Positions 8,107 through 16,548 of a stretch of DNA of 57,935 nucleotides are shown here, piece after piece. The stretch's first letter is position 1; each line of letters opens with the position of its first letter. The notes beneath the pieces are model-generated. The model ran no database searches. It was given only the letters and a program-made list of their open reading frames with translations, and was not told the DNA's origin. This stretch comes from Dyadobacter sp. CY312 (GTDB taxonomy: Bacteria > Bacteroidota > Bacteroidia > Cytophagales > Spirosomataceae): positions 1 through 57,935 of the forward strand of contig NZ_JAJUXG010000030.1 of the NCBI RefSeq assembly GCF_021390535.1, in the 5' to 3' direction. Made by a program: the position numbers and the translations under genes.

Positions 8107-8847
8107 TTACTTTTTCTCAAAAAGCTGAATCGTGTAATCCAGCAGTGCGGTATCGCCATATTTACCGTGACCGGGGATTACTAACTGCGCATCCGGATAT
8201 TTCGCTTTAACTTTTCTGACCGTTTCGGACCAGGCATCCACATTGGCATCTCCGAGATAACCCTTTGTAGCTTTGAGCTCCTTGATGAGACATCCGCCAA
8301 ACATCGCTTTTTCGCTTGGGAAATATCCGATCACGTTATCTCTTGTGTGCCCTTCCCCATTAAACTCAGCAATTGCAATTGTGCTGCCAACTTTAAATTC
8401 TTTCAACCCTTCAAAACCATTTTGAGGCACAGGGTAATTATTCAATCTGGCTTGTTCTATGGTTTTTATTGAGGCGTAAGAAGGAATACCGTTGTCATGA
8501 AATGCTTTCAGCCCGCCGAGACAGTCTTCATGAAAATGAGTTGGAATCACTGCCACTACTTTGCATTTCAAACTTTCGCTTATCCATTTGATGAGTTCAA
8601 GCGATACAGAATCTTTGGTTGGCGTATCGAATACAATCGCTTCGTTTCCGTTCACGGCCACCATACCGTTGCATGGCACATTTCCAAAACTATCAGTTTG
8701 AAGATAGGTCGTATGCTGATATACATTTTCTGCGACCTTCTCGATTATCAAATTTTTGGAAGTATAGCTTTTGCTGTTCAATTTGGCTGTTTTGCAAGAA
8801 AACAGAAGCAGTAGCAGGCAAATGACTGGAAAGTTTTTCTGTATCAT
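8107..8847 (-). CDS. Subclass B1 metallo-beta-lactamase-like lipoprotein
   Basis: The ATG at 8847 gives a 246-residue protein with signal and lipobox 'LFSC' (Cys18), so it should be lipid-anchored. The metallo-hydrolase core carries all B1 zinc ligands: H104, H106 and D108 in 'PTHFHEDCLGG', H167 in 'GEGHTRDN', C186 in 'FGGCLIKE', and H227 in 'IPGHGKYG'. The Cys ligand followed by Leu-Ile-Lys (K189) is the arrangement of B1 enzymes such as CcrA/BlaB, and these enzymes hydrolyse beta-lactams including carbapenems with two zinc ions. Activity is inferred. The gene is monocistronic with no mobile element adjacent, so it looks like a resident chromosomal gene. Confidence 0.88.
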   Translation of the reverse strand: MIQKNFPVICLLLLLFSCKTAKLNSKSYTSKNLIIEKVAENVYQHTTYLQTDSFGNVPCNGMVAVNGNEAIVFDTPTKDSVSLELIKWISESLKCKVVAVIPTHFHEDCLGGLKAFHDNGIPSYASIKTIEQARLNNYPVPQNGFEGLKEFKVGSTIAIAEFNGEGHTRDNVIGYFPSEKAMFGGCLIKELKATKGYLGDANVDAWSETVRKVKAKYPDAQLVIPGHGKYGDTALLDYTIQLFEKK

Positions 8848-8961
8848 ATTGTGATGATTTAAGTCAGGAAATAGCTCATTTTCTAACTGCAATATAAATC
8901 CGTTTTACGAACACCTGAAACGAAGTCCCAACTAATAATATTCCTGACCAAAAATGGAAAT

Positions 8962-8991
8962 AAAAAAACGGCTGGTCTATAGACAAACCGG
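8962..8991 (-). terminator. Terminator of the ppk2 gene
   Basis: On the minus strand, GGTTTGTC pairs with GACCAGCC (one mismatch) around TATA, and the stem is followed by TTTTTTTATTT. It lies directly after the PPK2 stop codon. Confidence 0.6.
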
Positions 8992-9017
8992 CGAAATCTA
9001 TGCAAATCTTCCCTGGC

Positions 9018-10145
9018 TTAGTTTTCTTTATCTACAACCGGAATTTTTTCGCCTTTTTCGTAAATAATATTCGAGCGCCCCACAATAAGCGGATCCATTT
9101 TACCTATCTTCTTAAAATCTTTGCTGTAAGGCATTTTTTGAAGTACATAACGCATGGCATTAAGCCTTGCACGTTTTTTACAGTTAGACTTCACTACAAT
9201 CCAGGGTGCATCGGACGTGTCGGTATAGAAAAACATTTTTTCTTTTGCCGCTGTATAATTCGCCCATTTATCCAGAGAAGCCCTGTCTATTGGCGACAAT
9301 TTCCATTGTTTAAGCGGATGCGTTTCTCTGTCCTTAAACCTGCGCTTCTGTTCGTCACGACTTACTGAGAACCAGAATTTGATCAGCGTTATGCCGCTCC
9401 TTACAAGATTTCGCTCGAATTCGGGCACCTGCCGCATAAACTCATCGTACTCAGCTTTGGTACAAAAACCCATCACATGCTCCACACCTGCCCTGTTGTA
9501 CCACGAACGGTCGAACAAAACGATTTCACCGTTTGACGGCAAATGCTTCACGTAACGCTGAAAATACCATTGTCCTCTCTCCTCTTCTGTCGGTTTTTCC
9601 AAAGCAACCACACGTGCACCACGGGGATTCAAATGCTCCATCATCCGCTTGATAGTGCCTCCCTTTCCCGCCGCATCCCTGCCTTCAAAAAGTATTACAA
9701 CCCTGCTGCCGGTCTGTTTCACCCACGCCTGAAGTTTCAATAGTTCTACCTGCAAATCGTATTTCTGCTTCTCGTATGTTTTACGGGACATCAGGTTTTT
9801 ATACGGATATTCCCCGTTCTGCCAGTTCTTGGACAGCACGTCGTCGGGATGTACTTTCATACCTTCCTGGTTTCCGTTGTCCGATATCAGTTGATTTAGG
9901 AACTCTTCTTTATCTTCTTCCGAAAACCCTTTTAATACACTTAAAATCAATGACTTTTTATCATCAGCATCCTTCAACCTGCTTTCAAGGGAAGTGATTG
10001 CCTGAACATTTTTCTTCTCAATGATTTCCTTCACTGTATTTTTCTTTTTGGCAGAAACTGTATTGCCTCTGGTCACATCACCCAGCTTTACTTCTATGGT
10101 GTTCTTCACTTTTTTCTCAGGAGTTTGTTCGTTCTGCATCTTCAT
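9018..10145 (-). CDS. ppk2: Polyphosphate kinase 2
   Basis: A 375-residue protein starting at the ATG at 10145 (a TTG at 10151 and an ATG at 10139 are alternatives). The core has the PPK2 Walker A 'GRDAAGKGGTIKRMMEHLNP', the lid-type segment 'PTEEERGQWYFQRYVKHLP' and Walker B 'LFDRSWYNRAGVEHVMGF'. PPK2 enzymes use polyphosphate to phosphorylate nucleotides (GDP or ADP); the ~230-residue single core suggests a one-domain enzyme. The first ~110 residues are an additional Lys/Glu-rich, probably helical extension ('KKKNTVKEIIEKKNVQAITS') not needed for the core. The gene stands alone. Confidence 0.92.
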   Translation of the reverse strand: MKMQNEQTPEKKVKNTIEVKLGDVTRGNTVSAKKKNTVKEIIEKKNVQAITSLESRLKDADDKKSLILSVLKGFSEEDKEEFLNQLISDNGNQEGMKVHPDDVLSKNWQNGEYPYKNLMSRKTYEKQKYDLQVELLKLQAWVKQTGSRVVILFEGRDAAGKGGTIKRMMEHLNPRGARVVALEKPTEEERGQWYFQRYVKHLPSNGEIVLFDRSWYNRAGVEHVMGFCTKAEYDEFMRQVPEFERNLVRSGITLIKFWFSVSRDEQKRRFKDRETHPLKQWKLSPIDRASLDKWANYTAAKEKMFFYTDTSDAPWIVVKSNCKKRARLNAMRYVLQKMPYSKDFKKIGKMDPLIVGRSNIIYEKGEKIPVVDKEN

Positions 10146-10240
10146 TGACAATATGTGTTTATTGACGGTAGAAAATAAAATTATGATTTAGTATTCCTTC
10201 AAAACATGACCTGCATCATGCGCGAACATGATGACCCATT

Positions 10241-10969
10241 TTAGTCCGCAGCGATGAGATCACGTATCACCACCGATGCGCAAACGGCTCCGAAAGTCGC
10301 AGGCAAATAGGACATTGTTCCGTAGGCCGACTTCTTATAATTACTCCCATCCGTCAAAATCAGCGATTCTTTTAACTGTTCCTCCGTGGAAAACACCGCT
10401 TTAATACCTTTGTATATACCTTCCTTTTTCAGGTTTTTTCTAACCTGCTGCGCAAAATTGCAGTTATACGTTTTCGAGATATCCACCACTTTCAGCATTG
10501 TCGGATCCATTCTTCCACCCGCTCCCATAGAACTCACAATACGCATGTCACGCTGAAAAGCTTCCTTCAAAAAAGTAATTTTGGGAGTAACACTGTCAAT
10601 CGCATCGACAATGTAGTCGTAGGAATGAGCAGATAAAATCTCTGACACCGCATCCGGATTGATGAAAGTTTTAATAACATGAAGCGTGAGTTCCGGATTG
10701 ATCCCTTTCAGGCGTTCGGCCATGATATCAGCCTTGCTTTCGCCATGATTGGTTGCCAATGCGGGCAACTGACGATTTCTGTTGGTAGGATCAACGGTGT
10801 CGCCGTCCACGATCGTCATTGTTCCTACGCCATTTCTGCAAACGAATTCAGCAGCAAATGAACCTACGCCACCCAACCCGATCACGAGTACATGTGCTTT
10901 GCTAAGCTTTACAAGATTTTCGTTTCCTATTAATAATGCTGTTCGGGATAGCCATGAGAAATCTTCCAT
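10241..10969 (-). CDS. tcdA: tRNA threonylcarbamoyladenosine dehydratase
   Basis: A 242-residue ThiF/MoeB/E1-like protein. It shows the adenylation-domain nucleotide loop 'VIGLGGVGSFAAEFVCRNG' (residues 29-47), the acidic 'IVDGDTVDPTNRNRQ', and 'DYIVDAIDSVTPK'. The length and the features 'SSMGAGGRMDPTML' and 'VRKNLKKEGI' match TcdA (CsdL), which cyclises t6A to ct6A at position 37 of ANN-decoding tRNAs using ATP. The start codon abuts the TatD stop codon (0-base gap), so it is the last gene of a three-gene operon. Confidence 0.9.
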   Translation of the reverse strand: MEDFSWLSRTALLIGNENLVKLSKAHVLVIGLGGVGSFAAEFVCRNGVGTMTIVDGDTVDPTNRNRQLPALATNHGESKADIMAERLKGINPELTLHVIKTFINPDAVSEILSAHSYDYIVDAIDSVTPKITFLKEAFQRDMRIVSSMGAGGRMDPTMLKVVDISKTYNCNFAQQVRKNLKKEGIYKGIKAVFSTEEQLKESLILTDGSNYKKSAYGTMSYLPATFGAVCASVVIRDLIAAD

Positions 10970-11611
10970 TTATGAGTTAAATACGTTTGAGAAGTTGTTT
11001 TCGAGCTGCAAAACGATCTCTTTTTCAGATACATTCTTAATCTGCGCAGCCAATTTATAAATCTCGCTAATATCGCTCTCCAGATCGTCAGTTTCAAGAA
11101 AAACCTGGCTTAATGGTGTTTTTATAAACGTTTCCTGAATACTGGCATTACTACTCAGCAACGATTTCCCGAAGGATAAATAATAACCTGCATCCATTAC
11201 AGGCTGTATGATCGAAAGTTTGTTATTGATTCCGTGAAAAATAACAGGAATTTGGACATGTTTCAGTTCTGATAAAACCTCGTTAAAAGCCTTTACACAA
11301 TGAATAATGATCGGTTTACTTAGTTCTTCTGCCAATATAATCTGGCGTTGAAATGCTGTAAGTTGCAAATCCCAGGTAGTGGGCGTAATCTTATCCAAAC
11401 CGCATTCGCCTATTGCAAAAACCTCAGGCCTGGAAGCATTTTTTTTCAGACTTGCAAACTGCTGTTCAAAATCAGTGCTGTTCAGATACCAGGGATGCAA
11501 ACCCAGGCTAACCGATTGCCCGTCCATTTCCTGATCAAAATTGCTGTGTACATTCCTGATACAAAAAGCATCCGTTTGTCTGCATGAATGGGAATGGATG
11601 TTATAAAACAC
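10970..11611 (-). CDS. TatD-family metal-dependent hydrolase
   Basis: A 213-residue TIM-barrel hydrolase of the TatD group, starting with GTG at 11611. The N-terminal metal motif is 'NIHSHS' (H6, H8). Further ligands fit 'IGECGLDK', 'PIIIHCVKAF', 'IFHGI' and the late Asp in 'FLETDDLES'. Family members are Mg-dependent DNases or related phosphoesterases; this one is shorter than canonical TatD (about 260) and its third segment is 'FHGIN' where canonical proteins have 'FHCFSG'. It starts 6 bases after the upstream lipoprotein gene and abuts tcdA. Confidence 0.8.
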   Translation of the reverse strand: MFYNIHSHSCRQTDAFCIRNVHSNFDQEMDGQSVSLGLHPWYLNSTDFEQQFASLKKNASRPEVFAIGECGLDKITPTTWDLQLTAFQRQIILAEELSKPIIIHCVKAFNEVLSELKHVQIPVIFHGINNKLSIIQPVMDAGYYLSFGKSLLSSNASIQETFIKTPLSQVFLETDDLESDISEIYKLAAQIKNVSEKEIVLQLENNFSNVFNS

Positions 11612-11617
11612 AGCACT

Positions 11618-12346
11618 TTATTTATAATGATATACGAAAATGGAGCCATTCCCTTCATCAAGATCTACGGGCAAACCTGCGGCGTTGTAGGTAAATTTTC
11701 TATAAAAAAGCTGATTCCCGCTGGCATCAAAGGCTTTTATCACATTGTTAGGGCCTCTGAATGGCGATTGTGCGTGAACACCTTCCTTTAATTGAAGAGG
11801 ATTCGTCTTATTATCATATTCATAACGAACAACACCACCGTTTACCGGATCGGGTGTTCTTTCCTCTATCAGGTTGCCCTTTGCATCATATTTCATGTAA
11901 TGTACACGAGAAGTTGCTTTTCCATCCTGAAAGTAGCGTTTGATCACCTCATCGTTTTTGTACTCATACGCAACAGAAGTACTGGTAAGTTGTATTTTCG
12001 CCAGTCGTCCTTGTGAATCGTACTCCATTTTCCTCACCGATTTCTCGTAGTCCCCGTCCGGGTTACACATCGCATCAGCACTACTGGAATAGAGTGATCT
12101 CATAGCAGATTCAGTGGCATGAAGCCTCCCGTTTTCATACGCATATTGAACAATTGCATAAGGGGTATCACAGCTGCCATACTGATTTTCCTTCGCCAGT
12201 AATCCATTCGCGTACTCGTAGCTATCATGCAACTTACCATTTACAGTAATTTGGTAAAGCGAGCCATCGGGAATGGTCGGATCGACATTTTCTTTGGTAC
12301 AGGAAATTAAAAAAGCGAAAAATAGCGTAACGAACAACCGTTTCAT
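11618..12346 (-). CDS. Lipoprotein with YD/RHS-like repeats
   Basis: A 242-residue protein with lipobox 'LISC' (Cys16). The mature part has repeated Tyr-Asp style strands: 'YEYANGLLAKENQYG', 'MEYDSQGRLAKIQLTS', 'MKYDAKGNLIEERTPD', 'YEYDNKTNPLQLKEG' and 'FTYNAAGLPVDLDEG'. Such repeats form beta-sheets as in RHS proteins, but this is a small stand-alone version common in Bacteroidota, with no toxin domain. It leads the operon with tatD-like and tcdA. Confidence 0.75.
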   Translation of the reverse strand: MKRLFVTLFFAFLISCTKENVDPTIPDGSLYQITVNGKLHDSYEYANGLLAKENQYGSCDTPYAIVQYAYENGRLHATESAMRSLYSSSADAMCNPDGDYEKSVRKMEYDSQGRLAKIQLTSTSVAYEYKNDEVIKRYFQDGKATSRVHYMKYDAKGNLIEERTPDPVNGGVVRYEYDNKTNPLQLKEGVHAQSPFRGPNNVIKAFDASGNQLFYRKFTYNAAGLPVDLDEGNGSIFVYHYK

Positions 12347-12546
12347 TTCGGATGAGTTTAAAATGATATTTCAGGATGATATAACGAGTTCGTTCCGGGT
12401 GCTGCTTGAACGGGAGCCTCGAAAGTACCAAATTGTGCAACAAAAGTCAAAGACTCCCTGCCCTACTTCATAGAATTAAAACGGCAGTAATTGGCATTAT
12501 GAATTGCCTGTGGTAATTTGAACCTTAGTAAAACGATTAACTATTT

Positions 12547-13413
12547 ATGAAATCCACGATCCCATTTCTGCTCTCTCTGTGCTTAGCTCTGCCTTCTTAT
12601 GCACAATCTACAACCAATCACAGCAAACCTTTTGTACTGGGCGTTATCGACGAGATCGAATCCAAAGAACTCTCCGAGAAACGAATTGTGAACATTTATC
12701 TGCCGGAAGGTTACAACAAAACGGACACCACAAAATACCCGGTTGTGTATCTGCTCGATGGCTCAGCCGATGAAGATTTTATTCACATTTCAGGGCTTTT
12801 TCAGTTCAATAGTTTTCCATGGATCAACCGGGTCCCGAAATCCATTATTGTTGGTATTGCCAATGTGGACAGAAAAAGGGATTTTACTTATAAAACAACC
12901 ATAGAAGCTGAGAAAAAAAACTATCCCACCACCGGTCATTCGGATAAATTCATTCATTTTTTAGAAAAAGAATTACAACCCTTCATTGAAAATAAGTACA
13001 GGACCAATACCTCCAAAATGATCATTGGACAGTCACTCGGAGGACTTTTAGCGACAGAAATTTTATTAACCAAGCCTGGGTTATTCAGCCAATACATCAT
13101 CATCAGCCCCAGTTTATGGTGGAACAATGGCTCACTACTCACAAAAATTTCATCGGTTTCTGAAAAAGGATTTTCGCAAAAAACGGACATTTATATTGGT
13201 GTGGGCAAGGAGGGACTTGCGCCGTCAGCAACACCACGTGTGATGGAAGTGGATGCCAATCTTCTGGCAGAAAAATTAAAGGGAATCGGGAGCAAAAACG
13301 TCCGTGTGCATTTTGACTATCTACCGGCAGAAAACCATGCTACGGTCACGCATCAGGCTGTATTCAACGCATTACGCCTACTGTACCCGGAGAAGCCTGA
13401 TGAAAACAAATAG
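12547..13413 (+). CDS. Exported esterase-D-like alpha/beta hydrolase
   Basis: A 288-residue protein with signal peptide ending near 'PSYAQS'. The fold features are 'RIVNIYLPEGYN', 'YPVVYLLDGSADEDF', the nucleophile elbow 'IIGQSLGGLLATEIL' (Ser163) and a C-terminal His in 'AENHATVTHQAV'. It fits the putative esterase (IroE/Fes/esterase D-like) family of serine hydrolases, which cleave siderophore or acyl esters; the substrate here is unknown. It lies 62 bases upstream of the UvrA-like gene in the same direction. Confidence 0.85.
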   Translation: MKSTIPFLLSLCLALPSYAQSTTNHSKPFVLGVIDEIESKELSEKRIVNIYLPEGYNKTDTTKYPVVYLLDGSADEDFIHISGLFQFNSFPWINRVPKSIIVGIANVDRKRDFTYKTTIEAEKKNYPTTGHSDKFIHFLEKELQPFIENKYRTNTSKMIIGQSLGGLLATEILLTKPGLFSQYIIISPSLWWNNGSLLTKISSVSEKGFSQKTDIYIGVGKEGLAPSATPRVMEVDANLLAEKLKGIGSKNVRVHFDYLPAENHATVTHQAVFNALRLLYPEKPDENK

Positions 13414-13475
13414 AAATGCAATGGATATTCCTTTAAGTAAAAATGCTAACTGAATCTGACAAAATATAAAAGGCT

Positions 13476-15731
13476 ATGTTTCAGGAATACATCGAAATCC
13501 GTGGCGCACGTGAAAACAATCTTAAAAACGTTTCTTTAAGAATTCCCAAGCGGAAAATAACCATATTCACCGGCGTGTCCGGGTCAGGAAAATCTTCAAT
13601 TGTGTTTGACACCATCGCTACGGAAGCGCAGCGACAGCTGAACGAAAATTTCAGTATGTTTATCAGAAACTTCCTTCCCAAATATGCCCAACCGCACGCC
13701 GATGCAATCGAAAACCTGAGCATGGCCATTGTGGTAGACCAACGCCGGCTGGGAGGCAACTCTCATTCCACCCTGGGGACTATTACCGATATCGCTCCTG
13801 TACTGAGGTTACTCTTTTCAAGAATTGGCACACCACAAATTGGCAATTCAAACGCATTTTCCTTTAACGATCCACAGGGAATGTGCCCGGAATGCAGCGG
13901 ATTAGGTAAAAAAATGGGTGTTGTGGCCGACTCATTTCTGGATATGACCAAGTCGCTCAACGAGGGGGCCGTCCAGGTTCCTGTGTTTGCAAGCTGGGAA
14001 AGAAGTAGTTACGCCAGTTCGGGCTTTTTCGACAACGACAAAAAACTTTCTGATTTCACTCCTGAGGAAATGGATCTTTTGCTTTATGGTAAAAATCTGA
14101 AATTCAAGATGCAGATTGGAGGAGGATCTATGAATGCCACCTACCTCGGAATCATTGAGAAATTTGAACGGTCGTATATCAAACGGGATATTAAAACCTT
14201 GTCTGAACGCACCCAGAAAATGGTAACGCCGTACATTGCGCTTGGGCCGTGTACTGTTTGTAAAGGAACAAGGTTAAGTCAGGCTGCACTTGGTTGCAAA
14301 ATTGATGGCAGAAACATAGCAGAAATGTCTGCGATGGAGATATCAGAACTATTGTCTTTAATAAAAGAGATCAAGGATCCCGTTGCTTCTTCCATGGTTG
14401 TCACTTTATCAGAAAGATTACAGCATCTGACAGATATTGGTCTGGAATATCTGAGTCTCGATCGCGAAACGAGCACCTTATCCGGGGGCGAGTCACAGCG
14501 TGTCAAAATGGTGAAACACCTCAGCAGCAGCCTCATCGACGTCATGTATATTTTTGATGAACCCAGCGTCGGTTTGCATCCGAGAGATGTACACCGGTTA
14601 AACGAACTGCTTGGTAAACTGAGAGACAAAGGCAATACAGTAATTGTAGTAGAACATGATCCGGACGTGATTAAAGTTGCCGACCATATCGTTGACGTTG
14701 GTCCTCATGCAGGAAGCAATGGCGGAGAAATAGTGTTCGAAGGCAGTTACGCCGAACTTATCAAAGCCGATACGCTTACCGGGAGACACATCAAACAAGC
14801 GTTGCCTCTTAAAGAAAACACAAGAAAACCTCTTGGCCAGCTTTCTGTTAAAAATGCGAAGATCAATAACCTGCAAAATGTAAGTGTGGATATTCCGGTG
14901 GGCGTGCTCACAGTGGTTACCGGTGTGGCAGGCTCTGGCAAAAGCTCTCTGATCAACCAGGTGTTTTTGAAACAGCATCCGAAAGCGATTGTGATTGACC
15001 AGTCGGCGGTGGGCACTTCTACCCGCTCTAACCCGGCCACCTATACGGGTGTGATGGACGATGTGCGAAAGGCATTTGCGAAGACAAACAATGTAAGTGC
15101 GTCCTTGTTCAGCTTTAATTCCAAAGGTGCCTGTGAAAACTGTCAGGGAACCGGCGTAATCTATACCGATCTGGCGTTTCTCGACGGAATAAAATCACCC
15201 TGTGAAATTTGCGAAGGAAAACGGTTTAAGGAAGAAGTACTGGCATATAAACTGGATGGAAAATCAATTTCAGAAGTGTTGGAATTAACGGTACAACAAG
15301 CGCTCGATTATTTCAAACAAAAAGAGATTTTACACAAATTGCAGGCAATGAGTGACGTTGGACTCGATTATCTCACCCTCGGACAACCACTCAGCACCTT
15401 GTCGGGCGGTGAATGCCAGCGCATAAAACTGGCAAGTGAACTTCACAAAAACGGCAGTGTGTATGTACTGGACGAACCTACAACCGGGCTGCACATGTCG
15501 GATATTACACATTTACTGGCCATCATGAACCGCCTTGTAGATGCAGGCAATACCATGATCGTAATTGAGCATAACCTGGATGTGATCCGGAATGCCGACT
15601 GGATTATTGACATGGGACCCGACGGCGGAACCAAAGGGGGAAAAGTGGTATTTGAGGGAACCCCAGCACAGCTGATGAATGCGGAAGGCTCAATAACCAG
15701 TAAATATTTAAGATCTGGTGAAGCAAGGTAA
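13476..15731 (+). CDS. Short UvrA-like ABC ATPase
   Basis: A 751-residue UvrA paralogue. Two ABC modules are visible: Walker A 'GVSGSGKSS' (residues 33-41) with signature 'LSGGESQRVKMVKHL', and Walker A 'GVAGSGKSS' with signature 'LSGGECQRIKLASEL'. Each is followed by a Walker B ('MYIFDEPSVGLH', 'VYVLDEPTTGLH'). Zinc-type Cys pairs occur at 'CPECSGLG', 'CTVCKGT', 'CENCQGTG' and 'CEICEGKRF'. It is roughly 190 residues shorter than housekeeping UvrA (about 940), and the region between the first Walker A and the first zinc module, which holds the UvrB-binding domain, is strongly reduced. This is the layout of UvrA2/DrrC-type proteins linked to drug tolerance or UvrB-independent DNA binding. A uvrA elsewhere in the genome is expected. 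Confidence 0.88.
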   Translation: MFQEYIEIRGARENNLKNVSLRIPKRKITIFTGVSGSGKSSIVFDTIATEAQRQLNENFSMFIRNFLPKYAQPHADAIENLSMAIVVDQRRLGGNSHSTLGTITDIAPVLRLLFSRIGTPQIGNSNAFSFNDPQGMCPECSGLGKKMGVVADSFLDMTKSLNEGAVQVPVFASWERSSYASSGFFDNDKKLSDFTPEEMDLLLYGKNLKFKMQIGGGSMNATYLGIIEKFERSYIKRDIKTLSERTQKMVTPYIALGPCTVCKGTRLSQAALGCKIDGRNIAEMSAMEISELLSLIKEIKDPVASSMVVTLSERLQHLTDIGLEYLSLDRETSTLSGGESQRVKMVKHLSSSLIDVMYIFDEPSVGLHPRDVHRLNELLGKLRDKGNTVIVVEHDPDVIKVADHIVDVGPHAGSNGGEIVFEGSYAELIKADTLTGRHIKQALPLKENTRKPLGQLSVKNAKINNLQNVSVDIPVGVLTVVTGVAGSGKSSLINQVFLKQHPKAIVIDQSAVGTSTRSNPATYTGVMDDVRKAFAKTNNVSASLFSFNSKGACENCQGTGVIYTDLAFLDGIKSPCEICEGKRFKEEVLAYKLDGKSISEVLELTVQQALDYFKQKEILHKLQAMSDVGLDYLTLGQPLSTLSGGECQRIKLASELHKNGSVYVLDEPTTGLHMSDITHLLAIMNRLVDAGNTMIVIEHNLDVIRNADWIIDMGPDGGTKGGKVVFEGTPAQLMNAEGSITSKYLRSGEAR

Positions 15732-15750
15732 AAGTAAGTTTCCTCACATG

Positions 15751-15793
15751 AAAAGTGAAAAGTTTCAGAGCGTGTCTGAAACTTTTCACTTTT
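15751..15793. terminator. Bidirectional terminator between uvrA-like gene and araD
   Basis: AAAAGTGAAAAGTTTCAGA (15751-15769) pairs perfectly over 19 bp with 15775-15793 around a 5-base loop. Its 'ACTTTTCACTTTT' end is repeated directly after at about 15803-15816. It separates two convergent genes. Confidence 0.75.
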
Positions 15794-15814
15794 GACTCTT
15801 TTACTTTTCACTTT

Positions 15815-16531
15815 TCAACACCCCTGCCCGTAATAGGCATTTTTCCCATGTTTGCGTTCGTAATGTTTCAAGCGCAAAGTATCCTTAATTCTTTCCGTAT
15901 CCGGATTGATCTGTAAAGTGAGGTAAGCCATCCGGGCAAGTTCCTCCAACACCGCTGAATTGTAAACAGCTTTTTCGGCATTCTTCCCCCATGTGAAAGG
16001 TCCGTGATTTTGCAGCAATACCATTTCCATTTCGGTATGAATCAGTTCTTTCTCAGCAAAACAATTAAAGATCTGATGTCCGGTTTCATGCTCATAATCC
16101 CCCTGGATCATTTCGTCCGTAAGCACAGGAGCGCAGGGAATATCCCGGTGGGTATGGTCGGCATGGGTAGTTCCAAAAATAGGAATGTCCATACCGGCTT
16201 GTGACCAGGCAACCGCATGTGTGCTGTGCGTGTGGGCAATGCCGCCTATGCTATCCCACGTTTTATAAAGTAATGCATGGGTTTTAGTGTCAGATGACGG
16301 ACGCATTTCCCCCTCAACGATTTTCGCGTCGAAATCGCAGATCACAATGTCCGACGGTTTCAAAAATTCGTAGGGTACACCGCTGGGTTTTATCGCAAAA
16401 ACGCCATTGGCTCTATCCACAGCACTTACATTACCGAAAGTGAAGAGCACCAATCCCAATTTTGGCAATTGCATATTGGCCTCGTAACATTCTTCTTTTA
16501 AAGCTTGATAGGTCATATTTTTTTCGGACAT
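15815..16531 (-). CDS. araD: L-ribulose-5-phosphate 4-epimerase
   Basis: A 238-residue class II aldolase-type protein. It has 'FGNVSAVDRANGVFAIKPSG', the zinc-binding 'IAHTHSTHAVAWSQAG', a third His in 'VLLQNHGPFTWG', and 'GTTHADHTHRDIPCA'. These are characteristic of AraD, which converts L-ribulose 5-phosphate to D-xylulose 5-phosphate for the pentose phosphate pathway. It is the last gene of araB-araA-araD, 17 bases after araA. Confidence 0.95.
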   Translation of the reverse strand: MSEKNMTYQALKEECYEANMQLPKLGLVLFTFGNVSAVDRANGVFAIKPSGVPYEFLKPSDIVICDFDAKIVEGEMRPSSDTKTHALLYKTWDSIGGIAHTHSTHAVAWSQAGMDIPIFGTTHADHTHRDIPCAPVLTDEMIQGDYEHETGHQIFNCFAEKELIHTEMEMVLLQNHGPFTWGKNAEKAVYNSAVLEELARMAYLTLQINPDTERIKDTLRLKHYERKHGKNAYYGQGC

Positions 16532-16548
16532 TTTAAAGCCCGTTTAAA

